From the NCBI RefSeq assembly GCF_932274485.2, contig NC_065881.2:16898613-16962612 (forward strand): DNA of 64,000 bases. The letters are read 5' to 3'. The notes beneath the pieces were generated by a model. That model did not search any database. It had not been told where the DNA came from and was given only the letters and a program-made list of their open reading frames with translations. The stretch is from Patella vulgata. Its lineage: Eukaryota > Mollusca > Gastropoda > Patellidae. Shown one piece after another: positions 62,401 to 64,000 of this stretch. The position numbers and the translations under genes are program-made. Within the stretch, counting starts at the first letter, position 1. Each line of letters starts with the position of its first letter.

Positions 62401-63220
62401 ACTATTATTATCGTAATTCATAAGACATATTTTTGGATTGGATAACTTAATGGTTTAATTAATTGCAAAACAAATTACTGAAAGGCATGACATACCACAT
62501 TTATGTCTCAGCCCTATTTCATTGCGGAATGGAAACATTTTTACACTATTTGTTGACAACAACCTCTTCTGGTCTGTTTATTTCAAGATGGATTCAGATC
62601 CTGATTGTACCCAGTTGTCTCCATATTTTCTGCAACATTGTTTATCATATTTCTCTGGGGAAGTAATAGAATGTATTTAGTGATGTTTTGATAATTTTAT
62701 TTTTTAGATTGAGGTTTTTGAGGAACAAAGATCGTGATTGTAACAAAGAGGATTATCCTAATCTCCATTATCCAGAATTATATTTACTAGATGGTGGTTA
62801 TAAGGTCTTCTTTGAATACAGCAAGGTATGTATTACATAATATCTATATTTTTAATAAGATAACTAATCGATATAGTAAATTCTCCACTTGCAAGAATTG
62901 TTCATGGGGTCATAAGGAACATGCATAGTTCTTGATGGAATTTCGGACCAGGAACAGCACCTCATCTTGTTATTTTTCTTGGGGGCAATGCTCTCCTAAA
63001 AAAGCCTCCATCAATTCAGCCTCAATATAGCCTCAATTCAAATTTTAAAGATACTAATAAAACATATTTTATTTGTGTATTTTAGGAGTATTGTGAACCC
63101 CAGACCTACAAACAGATGAGCCATAAAGACCACTTAGATGATTTAAAGAAATTCCGTGCAAAATCTAAATCATGGAATGGTGACAAATCAAGAAGTGCTT
63201 TACGTCCACTGAAATTCTAA
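8761..63220 (+). CDS. cdc25: CDC25 dual-specificity phosphatase, 16 coding exons, 583 aa
   Basis: Removes the inhibitory Thr/Tyr phosphates from CDKs and so drives S-phase and mitotic entry. Exons: 8761-8912, 23682-23776, 43213-43264, 57504-57569, 58176-58215, 58897-59043, 59204-59347, 59647-59775, 59898-59984, 60599-60778, 61219-61329, 61595-61660, 62023-62118, 62261-62394, 62708-62825, 63086-63220. All introns are GT-AG and phases agree throughout (1752 nt). The regulatory half carries [28 protein letters not shown] (129-135), the acidic [11 protein letters not shown] (257-267), [17 protein letters not shown] (313-321, the 14-3-3 site region) and basic NKRHRF. The rhodanese-fold domain starts near LIGD (395) and holds [29 protein letters not shown], the catalytic loop [10 protein letters not shown] (Cys490, Arg496), [14 protein letters not shown] and [10 protein letters not shown]. 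The ATG is the first in-frame one after an in-frame stop at 8689. Introns 1-3 exceed 14 kb; the rest are mostly below 1 kb. Confidence 0.98.
11015..11418. mobile_element. TTAA-flanked MITE, copy 1
   Basis: Starts TTAA-AGATACATTATGTAAG and ends CTTGCATAATGTATGT-TTAA, giving inverted termini of about 20 bp within ~396 bp. No coding capacity. The TTAA flanks suggest piggyBac-type mobilisation, but the CCC start of typical piggyBac ends is missing. Confidence 0.7.
11603..11986. mobile_element. TTAA-flanked MITE, copy 2
   Basis: A second copy 185 bp downstream in the same orientation, ~376 bp, with TTAA at both edges and the same GCGAGCGAAGATATTA interior word as copy 1. Confidence 0.7.
12127..12425 (+). 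repeat. SINE-A copy
   Basis: Carries the SINE-A middle (AGGACAGAAGGGCCTGGCAA, CAGTGTCTAATCGTTC), the CAAAATTTCTCTC region and the 3' end ATGTTAAACCCCATTATTTC. TACATGTACATGTACAT words sit in the centre. Confidence 0.65.
13085..13277 (+). repeat. SINE-B copy, 3' truncated
   Basis: Contains GGTTTCATTCCCCGTTCGTA (B-box region), GGTTTTCCCAGGACCCC and CTCCCACTGCTAAAGA, the conserved SINE-B body, and stops at GTCCCGAAAT where LINE sequence begins. Confidence 0.65.
13278..13475 (+). mobile_element. LINE 3' end (CR1/L2/Jockey-like), degenerate
   Basis: Two reading frames give NNWNSLPLQ and [15 protein letters not shown], the WNSLP and FKxxLKTxLF motifs at the C-terminus of many non-LTR reverse transcriptases. 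A frameshift lies between them. The tail TAGCGCTTTATATAAGAATCC resembles LINE 3' ends. Only the last ~200 bp remain. Confidence 0.55.
13620..14450 (+). repeat. HINE-C core tandem repeats with a HINE 3' end remnant
   Basis: Degenerate ~150-bp units of the type AATTTGGTGTGAAGCATT ... CCAGAGTTATTCCCC ... CCTTGTGAACACGATAG. A HINE 3' palindrome GTTGCCTGGCAACCTATG sits near 14320-14340, followed by another unit. Confidence 0.6.
15350..15445 (+). repeat. SINE-A fragment
   Basis: Matches the SINE-A middle: TTGTCAGTGGTACAAGAC, GGACAGTGCCTAGTCATTCG, GGATGGGATGGAAAAC. It lacks both ends. Confidence 0.5.
15675..15945 (-). repeat. SINE-A copy, diverged
   Basis: Read on the minus strand: GATGTAGGACGGGAGGGCC, GGCAGTGTCTAGTTATTCTG and AGGTCCAGTGTACATG, the SINE-A middle in order. 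The 3' part is weakly preserved. A plus-strand 3' fragment lies at about 16020-16095. Confidence 0.45.
16960..17351 (+). repeat. HINE-C core units
   Basis: About two and a half ~150-bp units (TTCAAATTTGGTTCTAAGCA, CAGAGTTATTCCCCCTTTGC, GATAGAGGCTACAGT). The last unit is cut after CATTCTACGACTT by the HINE that follows and resumes at about 19170, so this array is the older host. Confidence 0.6.
17352..19168 (+). mobile_element. HINE/Pearl-like element with ten ~150-bp core units
   Basis: Starts TTTTTATACGCCCACATTG, has a GTCC-rich leader, then ten ~150-bp units whose CTTGTGGACGCTCTAGAGG words fall near 17430, 17580, 17730, 17880, 18030, 18180, 18330, 18480, 18630 and 18780. It ends TGTGGGCGTAT plus GTTGCCTGGCAACCTATC. 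Subterminal inverted repeats, core minisatellite and a 3' palindrome are the layout known for Helentron-derived HINE/Pearl elements. No coding capacity; minus-strand ORFs are read-outs of the repeat. Confidence 0.75.
19500..19853. mobile_element. TTAA-flanked MITE, copy 3
   Basis: Starts TTAAAGAGGCATTATGGGAG and ends GCATAATGTATGTTTAA, ~346 bp between TTAA flanks. The 3' half (AAGACCTGCAATTGGCAGAT) closely matches copies 1 and 2. Confidence 0.65.
19996..20150 (+). repeat. SINE-B fragment
   Basis: GGGGGTTGGGTGGTCAAATT, GTGGTTTTGATTCCCGTCC, TAAAATTGAACCATAT and AGTCCCGAAATGACC, joined with an internal deletion. Confidence 0.6.
20290..20646 (+). repeat. HINE-C core units
   Basis: Degenerate units (CAGCATTCTGCGACTTTACA, CTTGTAAACGCGATAG, TTCAAATTTGGTGGGAAAG). 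The unit broken at 20646 resumes at about 21238 (GATTTTTTCGAAAATGG), framing another HINE insertion. Confidence 0.55.
20647..21237 (+). mobile_element. HINE/Pearl-like element, degenerate
   Basis: Begins ACATTGAAATGTAATCGTAT, carries diverged ATGGTCATGAG and TCTAGAGGCCAAAG core units and ends CTGTGGGCATAT ... TATTCTATCTTTAAC. Nested in HINE-C repeats. Confidence 0.55.
21435..22881 (+). mobile_element. HINE/Pearl-like element with a nested hAT-type MITE
   Basis: Starts TTTTTACACCCACATTTTTA with a TTGTCGTCAGTTGTCACCCC leader, carries many ~150-bp core units and ends GTAGGTGTATG ... GTTGCCTGGCAGTCTATC. A MITE interrupts it at about 22262-22449. Confidence 0.6.
22262..22449. mobile_element. hAT-type MITE
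   Basis: Inverted ends ATGGTTCTCAACCC and CTTGTTGAGAATTACTG match the CAGTGGTTCTCAACC terminus common in hAT elements. The interior repeats GGCACACC and GGCACACTTAGG. About 188 bp, no ORF. Confidence 0.65.
23682..23776 (+). CDS. cdc25: cdc25 coding exon 2
   Basis: The acceptor is AATAG|GGGCAC and the donor CAG|GTAAAA. It encodes [16 protein letters not shown] and ERMSSTES, rich in possible phosphosites, ending one base into Gly83. Confidence 0.92.
24160..24320. other. GC- and CpG-richer patch in intron 2
   Basis: GCGCACATGTGCACGGCGTG, repeated as GTGCACGGCGTGCGCAGG, stands out from AT-rich surroundings. An 85-codon ORF (24117-24374) crosses it but resembles nothing I know and has no splice support. 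Confidence 0.35.
24640..24930. mobile_element. Possible non-autonomous DNA element
   Basis: The right end on the minus strand reads CAGGGATGTAGCCAGGATTT, a word common at hAT-type ends. The left part has GGGTGGTGTTAAAAAG, echoing GAGTGGTGTAAAAATA near the right end. Boundaries are unsure. Confidence 0.3.
24985..25240 (+). repeat. HINE core units without ends
   Basis: Two units of the variant TATTGAATTTCAGCAATTTC ... AGAGTTATGGCCCTTG ... TTCACTTTATTGAACC. No HINE termini are visible nearby. Confidence 0.55.
25870..26195 (-). repeat. SINE-A, near full length, minus strand
   Basis: Minus-strand reading: tRNA-like head GCTTCAGTGAGTAAGGTGCT (A box) and GGGGTTTGATCCAGG (B box), then GTTGGCCAAGTCAGTGG, CTGCTGTCCGGCCAAC, TGTATGCCAGTCTTTACTGG and a 3' end near 25870. 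Confidence 0.65.
26335..28720 (+). mobile_element. HINE/Pearl-like element carrying a 1.3-kb insertion
   Basis: Starts TTTTTATACGCCCACATGG. After the insertion the GTCCGTCCG leader resumes at about 27724, then about six ~148-bp units of the GCCCTTGTTTCACTTTGTTG type, ending GCTGTGGCGTATGTTTTGTTACCCGG at 28720. A MITE abuts the end. Confidence 0.65.
26380..27723. mobile_element. 1.34-kb element of unknown family inside a HINE
   Basis: Defined by interruption of the HINE leader. Its ends contain repeated ACTCGCGCAAA and ACTCACGCAAAA words in inverted orientation (26460 region versus 27670-27700) and GCGCGAGTCATTACTC near the left. No ORF of note. Confidence 0.5.
28721..29036 (-). mobile_element. 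MITE-1 copy (ACAGATC family), minus orientation
   Basis: Reads TACACTACATGAAGATCTGA at the left and AAACGAAATAGGATATGTGT then TTTTAATCAGATTG at the right; the inner order is opposite to the copies at 33.9 and 44.3 kb. Confidence 0.55.
29198..29410 (+). repeat. SINE-B, 5' truncated, with 9-bp target duplication
   Basis: CATGTTGGT occurs at 29189-29197 and 29411-29419. The insert runs from the B-box region TTCGAATCCCCGGTTGT to a (CT)n tail. This is target-primed retrotransposition into a HINE-B. Confidence 0.85.
29630..29835 (-). mobile_element. MITE-1 fragment
   Basis: TCTAGTGGGTTACTCACAG, CCTAGTGTAGTAAAGAC, AAATTTTGAACTATAAAAC and GGATCTGTGTTTTAATCAGA match the MITE-1 copy at 33.9 kb in reverse. 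One end is missing. Confidence 0.5.
30260..32340. other. Intronic AT-rich stretch
   Basis: No supported gene or repeat family apart from an imperfect hairpin at 31167-31237 (arms around TTGGTCAAATTTTATTGAAA and its near complement). Confidence 0.5.
32345..32517 (+). promoter_or_regulatory. Candidate alternative cdc25 first exon
   Basis: A TATAAAA at 32345-32351 precedes an ATG at 32499 that opens MFCSFG and runs into a strong donor GGAG|GTAAGT at 32517. Its phase (one base carried) is exactly what exon 3 accepts, giving MFCSFG-GCYMDSP. Prediction only. Confidence 0.3.
33825..34330 (+). repeat. SINE-B split by a MITE-1 insertion
   Basis: The SINE-B 5' part (GGTTTCGATTCGCCGGTTGT, GACAAGGAGTAGGGTTGCCTG) breaks at about 33910 and resumes at about 34185 (CTGTCCATCCTTGTGTG), ending GACATTAAACCCCATTTC. 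Confidence 0.7.
33911..34184 (+). mobile_element. MITE-1 copy inserted in SINE-B
   Basis: TTTCGTTTTATAGTTCAAAA at the left, GATCTTCATGTAGTGTAGGC inside, AGATCTGTATTTTAATCAGA at the right. It matches the 44.3-kb copy in the same orientation. CTGT lies at both edges, a possible short target duplication. Confidence 0.6.
35136..35466 (+). repeat. SINE-A, full length, with target duplication
   Basis: The best SINE-A copy (35147-35455, 309 bp). The tRNA-like head has A box TGGCTTAGGGAG and B box GTGTTCGATCCCAG; the body follows, and the tail is AAACCCCATTTCATTTC. CCTTTTCAAAC (35136-35146) and CCTTTTGAAAC (35456-35466) are an 11-bp target duplication with one mismatch. It is not a functional tRNA gene. 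Confidence 0.85.
35717..37167 (+). mobile_element. Tc1/mariner-like transposon, broken
   Basis: Inverted ends TACTCTTCAAAAAAAGTAG and TACTCATCAAAAAAAGTAG (about 28 of 30 bases match), with TA at both flanks (35715 and 37168). Transposase pieces: HTH-type [18 protein letters not shown] (36057-36290), [11 protein letters not shown] (36322 on, with the second catalytic Asp), VMVWGGIT, and [12 protein letters not shown] (third acidic residue). The region between the HTH part and the DESRF part is deleted, stops and frameshifts separate the pieces, and a ~90-bp stretch of the 5' non-coding end is repeated at 36715-36805 inside the transposase region. Not autonomous. Confidence 0.85.
38701..39374 (-). 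mobile_element. hAT-like deletion derivative with a transposase N-terminal ORF
   Basis: Inverted ends CAAGGCTCTACA (38701-38712) and TGTAGAGCCTTG (39363-39374), similar for some way inwards. A minus-strand ORF (39109-38894, 71 codons) has [16 protein letters not shown], like the SSFF-type N-termini of hAT/ZMYM-like transposases, and two SSRSESQ-EKN repeats. No catalytic domain follows. No clean 8-bp target duplication was seen, so the superfamily is uncertain. Confidence 0.5.
39801..40556 (+). mobile_element. HINE-B element, apparently complete
   Basis: Starts TTTTATACGCCCACATTTTC with a GTCCGTCTGTCCG leader and ends GAAAATGTGGGCATAT plus TGCCTGGCAGCCGCTGG. The inverted ends match over 16 bp with one mismatch. 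Core units: TTTTTATCCGATTTCAACG, AAGATCTCGGTTCCTTTCGA. Confidence 0.75.
41119..41831 (+). mobile_element. HINE element, 5' end disturbed, with nested MITE
   Basis: About three core units of the GCCCTTGTTTCACTTT type, ending CTGTGGGTGTATG and GTTTCGTTGCCTGGCAACC. The first unit is split by a MITE (41135-41421). An isolated GTGGGCGTATA at 41107 is the opposite of a normal 5' end. Confidence 0.55.
41135..41421. mobile_element. 287-bp MITE inside a HINE
   Basis: Ends GGGGATACTCGATTGAACGT and CTTACAATCGAGCACCCCC are inverted (GGGG-T-CTCGATTG shared). The interior has GGACGTTCCGGAC near the right. The PIF/Harbinger-like GGG start is only suggestive. Confidence 0.6.
42250..42725 (-). repeat. HINE core units, minus orientation
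   Basis: About four units (ATAACTCTAGAAGTAATAAA, GCATATAAATTTCATACAGA) in reverse relative to other copies; no termini are seen. The 3' tail of a SINE-B, GAGAGAGAGAAATGGGG, abuts at 42728-42754. Confidence 0.6.
42755..43130. mobile_element. MITE-like element with ATTCGGATA words
   Basis: Left part CTATCCGAATACTATTCGGA and right part TATCCGAATAGTAGTTTCAA are inverted relative to each other; the right end AGTTTCAACACTA resembles hAT-type ends. No ORF; it ends ~80 bp before cdc25 exon 3. Confidence 0.45.
43213..43264 (+). CDS. cdc25: cdc25 coding exon 3 (52-bp exon)
   Basis: Completes the [11 protein letters not shown] motif, homologous to STDSGFCLDSP of vertebrate CDC25. It has a strong polypyrimidine acceptor TTTCAG and the donor AG|GTAATA. 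Confidence 0.94.
43372..43530 (+). repeat. HINE 5' end fused to a HINE-C core unit
   Basis: TATACGCCCACATTATGTCG is followed directly by AAATTGGTGTGAAGCATTG and CAGAGTTATTTCCCCTTTGC. It links the HINE terminus with the C-type core. Confidence 0.55.
44256..44614 (+). mobile_element. MITE-1, best copy
   Basis: 359 bp between ACAGATCCTATTTCGTTTTG and CAAAATATAGATCTGT, an imperfect ~20-bp inverted repeat. The inner word GATCTTCATGTAGTTGAGGC is shared with the copies at 28.7 and 34.1 kb. Confidence 0.6.
44910..45463 (+). mobile_element. HINE/Pearl-like element
   Basis: TTTTTATACGCCCACATTGA at the start, core units with CTTGTGGACGCTCTAGAGG, and an end of CTGTGGGCAAATG plus GTTGCCTGGCAACCTTTC. It has the same core type as the 17.4-kb element, with about two units. 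Confidence 0.7.
45669..45917 (+). mobile_element. Short HINE/Pearl-like element (249 bp)
   Basis: TTTTTATACGCCCACAAAGA to CTGTGGGCATGTG plus GTTGCAAGGCAACCTATC, with a single core unit. It shows the smallest form still keeping both ends. Confidence 0.7.
47203..47544 (-). mobile_element. TTAA-MITE fragments
   Basis: CCCATAATGTATCTTTAATT near 47371 and CACTTAATGTATCTTTAAG near 47530 are two MITE ends in minus orientation. The first is preceded by ATTAGACATTAATTAACC interior sequence. Confidence 0.5.
48030..48535. mobile_element. TTAA-MITE interrupted by a SINE-A
   Basis: TTAAAGATGCATTATG starts at 48030 and the complementary end CATAAGGCATCTTC lies near 48530. A SINE-A (about 48140-48415) sits inside. 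Confidence 0.55.
48140..48415 (+). repeat. SINE-A copy lacking part of its head
   Basis: AGGTCCCGTGTACACATTGG, CTTGCACGTAAAAGATCCC, GCCGAGCAAAATTTCCCTCA, CACTGTATGGCGTATGCCG and ACGTTAAACCTCATTTCATT occur in order. Confidence 0.75.
49359..49847. mobile_element. TTAA-MITE, longer copy
   Basis: AGATGCATTATGTAAGAG to CTCCCATAATGTATCTTTAA. It is longer than other copies (~485 bp), with an inner duplication of GCATTTAATATAAATTA words. Confidence 0.5.
49983..50325 (+). repeat. ~171-bp direct duplication
   Basis: ATGTTCAATATATTTTTTTG ... CAAATTCAAACTTGCCG (from 49983) recurs from 50154, with small insertions in the second copy. No ORF. Confidence 0.65.
50910..51157 (+). repeat. SINE-A, truncated by a SINE-B
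   Basis: TTGTCAGTGGTGTAGGATTA, AAGGTCCTGTGTACACATTG and GTCCGTCTTCATTACCCCA, ending where the SINE-B head begins. Confidence 0.65.
51160..51421 (+). repeat. SINE-B, near full length
   Basis: tRNA-like head GGATGGCCAAATGGTTAGCA (A box) and GGTTTTGATTCCTCGG (B box), body GTACGTGACAAGGAGTAGGG and CTCCCACTGCTAAAGACCCC, tail CATTAAACC(TCTC)n. Confidence 0.75.
51477..52908. mobile_element. Foldback element with ~540-565-bp inverted arms
   Basis: The left arm (51477 to about 52042) begins TTGTAAAGTGACCC; the right arm (about 52381 to 52908) ends GGGGTCACTTTACAA and is its reverse complement with many substitutions. ATTGTTTGAACAAACATTAT (left) pairs with the same word reversed at about 52558-52577. 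The unique centre is ~340 bp. No transposase. Confidence 0.75.
53646..53985 (+). repeat. SINE-B tail followed by a full SINE-B (head-to-tail)
   Basis: 53650-53690 is a SINE-B 3' end (GTCGAGTGGACGTTAAACCC). A full copy follows from 53690: GGTTGGATGGCTGAATGGTT, GGTTTCGAATCCCCGGTTGT, CTCCCACTGCTAAAGACCCC, GGACGTTAAACCCCATTTC and (TC)n. Confidence 0.75.
54911..54978 (+). repeat. 42-bp SINE-A stub with perfect 13-bp target duplication
   Basis: TCTCTAATCTTTA at 54911-54923 and 54966-54978 flank only the last 42 bp of SINE-A (AACAGTAGGATGTTAAACCC then CATTTCATTTCATT). A clear aborted retrotransposition. Confidence 0.9.
56454..56495. repeat. 17-bp tandem repeat
   Basis: AAATTGTGCACAATGAT repeated about 2.5 times; each unit holds the palindrome ATTGTGCACAAT. 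Confidence 0.8.
57125..57503 (+). promoter_or_regulatory. Possible internal cdc25 promoter before exon 4
   Basis: Inverted CCAAT boxes ATTGG at 57125 and 57156, and a GTTGG variant at 57186, are spaced ~31 bp, as in multi-CCAAT cell-cycle promoters. An ATG at 57487 reads MVLCC straight into exon 4 in frame. Prediction only. Confidence 0.3.
57504..57569 (+). CDS. cdc25: cdc25 coding exon 4
   Basis: The acceptor is TTGCAG|TTATC and the donor AA|GTAAGT. It encodes [20 protein letters not shown] do not recognise this segment in vertebrate CDC25, but phase and splice sites fit both neighbours. Confidence 0.85.
58176..58215 (+). CDS. cdc25: cdc25 coding exon 5 (40-bp exon)
   Basis: Encodes [13 protein letters not shown]; the RRI-SLP motif occurs in the regulatory region of vertebrate CDC25. 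The acceptor is TTTCAG and the donor CCG|GTAAGT. Confidence 0.94.
58897..59043 (+). CDS. cdc25: cdc25 coding exon 6
   Basis: 49 codons, phase 0 at both ends: [12 protein letters not shown] through [12 protein letters not shown]. It contains several SP sites (DSPTD, ISPIE). Confidence 0.95.
59204..59347 (+). CDS. cdc25: cdc25 coding exon 7
   Basis: 48 codons, phase 0: [18 protein letters not shown], then the SP-rich [19 protein letters not shown]. The clustered SP and basic residues suggest CDK feedback phosphorylation and nuclear import; this is inferred. Confidence 0.94.
59647..59775 (+). CDS. cdc25: cdc25 coding exon 8 (acidic DDGF motif)
   Basis: 43 codons: [14 protein letters not shown], then [15 protein letters not shown], equivalent to the EEDDGFxDxLD block preserved in animal CDC25 proteins. 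Confidence 0.96.
59898..59984 (+). CDS. cdc25: cdc25 coding exon 9
   Basis: 29 codons with [12 protein letters not shown], matching the MxxLxxAPL motif downstream of the acidic block in CDC25. Confidence 0.95.
60032..60533 (+). mobile_element. HINE remnant hosting a SINE-A, cdc25 intron 9
   Basis: TTTTAAACACCCACATTGAA start, GTCCGTCCATCCACAATTGC leader, TATTGCCTGACAACCTGATC end. A SINE-A occupies about 60160-60475. Confidence 0.6.
60160..60475 (+). repeat. SINE-A, near full length
   Basis: The head GAGAGCCACGCTGGCTCACT and GTGTGTCTGATCCCTG keeps A- and B-box-like words. The body CACTGCCCGGGCAAAATTTC and CACTGTATGGCGTATGC is well kept; the 3' tail is eroded. Confidence 0.75.
60599..60778 (+). 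CDS. cdc25: cdc25 coding exon 10 (14-3-3 region and NLS)
   Basis: 60 codons with [17 protein letters not shown] and [18 protein letters not shown] aligns with the vertebrate LYRSPSMPE site, phosphorylated by CHK1 for 14-3-3 binding, but lacks the proline at +2. The basic cluster may be the nuclear signal. Confidence 0.96.
61219..61329 (+). CDS. cdc25: cdc25 coding exon 11
   Basis: 37 codons: [18 protein letters not shown] and DLIGDCSK, the entry into the phosphatase domain. Confidence 0.95.
61595..61660 (+). CDS. cdc25: cdc25 coding exon 12
   Basis: 22 codons: [20 protein letters not shown], the conserved GKHQDLKxIxPE segment. Confidence 0.97.
62023..62118 (+). CDS. cdc25: cdc25 coding exon 13
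   Basis: 32 codons ending [18 protein letters not shown], the rhodanese motif [18 protein letters not shown] of CDC25. Confidence 0.98.
62261..62394 (+). CDS. cdc25: cdc25 coding exon 14 (catalytic loop)
   Basis: Encodes [11 protein letters not shown] through the CX5R loop [10 protein letters not shown] with Cys490 and Arg496 intact, so the enzyme should be active. The acidic Glu in the loop is the CDC25 form. Confidence 0.98.
62708..62825 (+). CDS. cdc25: cdc25 coding exon 15
   Basis: Encodes [19 protein letters not shown], then [16 protein letters not shown], the conserved YPELYxLxGGYKEFF block. Confidence 0.98.
63086..63220 (+). CDS. cdc25: cdc25 coding exon 16 (C-terminus)
   Basis: Encodes [20 protein letters not shown], then [14 protein letters not shown] and a TAA stop, equivalent to the YCEPxxYRPM and SKSW-G-K-R tail that contacts CDK-cyclin. 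Confidence 0.98.
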   Translation, partial: EYCEPQTYKQMSHKDHLDDLKKFRAKSKSWNGDKSRSALRPLKF

Positions 63221-64000
63221 GAACAGAAGTTGTAGAGGGTGTTGTCTCACCTTGTGCTAATGGGATACTTATGTTGGGTTCAATATCCCAATATGTTGAA
63301 CTATATTAGTTAATGCATAAACAACTTGCATAATTTATGAACCCATATCTTCTTTTACTTTCGCTTTTAGTCTCCCTTTCCCTCTTTATTTCTTATGTTA
63401 TTGTTTTGACATCAGTGATTGGTCGGGTCTGCTAACCCAAGTGCTCATTGACCAATTGAAATTAGTTTTATATTGTTGTTTTAGTTGTATAAATGAGTAT
63501 AGATATATAATTACAAATAATATATACATAGCAACTGCAACTGTATTAAATAATGCACGGGAATAATATATATTATAATATGAAAGTCTTTTATACCTCT
63601 GTCTATTCTCCCACTATCCTTATTTTCTTCTTTCTATCTTTGCAAGAGTGCTATTATTGAATGAATGTATAGTATGCATATGTAATGAATGAGAAGAATG
63701 AATGAATGAATGATTGTATATAGATATTTAAATGAGAGAATGAGAGTATTAATTCATTATTGTAGAAACAGCTGGAAAATCAGTTTTAATGTGCATTTTT
63801 AAAGACTACAACAGTATTGAAATGGTAATATTTTTATTCGGACATCTGACATGATGGTCGGTCATCTCTCCTCGATTATTACTGTTATTTTTATTTATTG
63901 GTAGTTTTAGTCCTGTGTTAAAGGAGATGTATATTAGAATTGGGAACTGATATTTATGATAAAGCTGTCTATATTGTAATGAATTTATTAGAATGAGAAT
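63221..64000 (+). other. cdc25 3' UTR and flank
   Basis: AT-rich, with TATTTAT-type stretches near 63890 that may act as AU-rich elements. No AATAAA was found; ATTAAA at 63545 is the best poly(A) candidate here, so the UTR may run past the window. Confidence 0.5.

Overview
This is nuclear DNA from an invertebrate animal, most likely a mollusc and probably a gastropod. The pointers are AT-rich sequence, GT-AG introns, metazoan cell-cycle proteins, frequent TACATGTA-type words, two tRNA-derived SINE families, and dispersed elements that combine an ATACGCCCACA end with ~150-bp core minisatellites, the style of the molluscan Pearl/HINE elements. The taxon is inferred. I see no bacterial gene, CRISPR array, rRNA, stand-alone tRNA, LTR element or virus-like element.

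Two genes can be read exon by exon, and they sit head to head. SLBP, the histone mRNA stem-loop binding protein, lies on the minus strand (7959 down to 4972; 7 coding exons, 293 aa). CDC25, the dual-specificity phosphatase that activates CDKs, lies on the plus strand (8761 to 63220; 16 coding exons, 583 aa) and fills most of the window. Every splice junction keeps phase in both models. Only 801 bp separate the two start codons. That gap holds a consensus E2F site and an NRF1 palindrome on the SLBP side, and an inverted CCAAT box followed by a CHR-like TTCAAA on the CDC25 side. One gene serves S phase and the other drives mitotic entry, so a shared bidirectional promoter is likely.

Layout: 1-4400 is the SLBP downstream flank, with SINE fragments. 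4400-7959 is SLBP. 7960-8760 is the shared promoter. 8761-57503 holds CDC25 coding exons 1-3 and three very large introns (14.8, 19.4 and 14.2 kb) filled with mobile DNA. 57504-63220 holds compact exons 4-16, with the catalytic [10 protein letters not shown] loop in exon 14. 63221-64000 is 3' UTR or flank.

The introns carry at least a dozen non-autonomous HINE/Pearl-like elements. They share termini (5' ATACGCCCACA, 3' TGTGGGCGTAT followed by the palindrome GTTGCCTGGCAAC) but carry different core minisatellites. Also present are a TTAA-flanked MITE family, a second MITE with ACAGATC ends, a hAT-type MITE, a hAT-like deletion derivative, a broken Tc1/mariner element, a 1.4-kb foldback element and a LINE 3' end. 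Many are nested in each other, which gives relative ages. Two places in the big introns could start alternative CDC25 transcripts in frame: 32345-32517 and 57125-57503.
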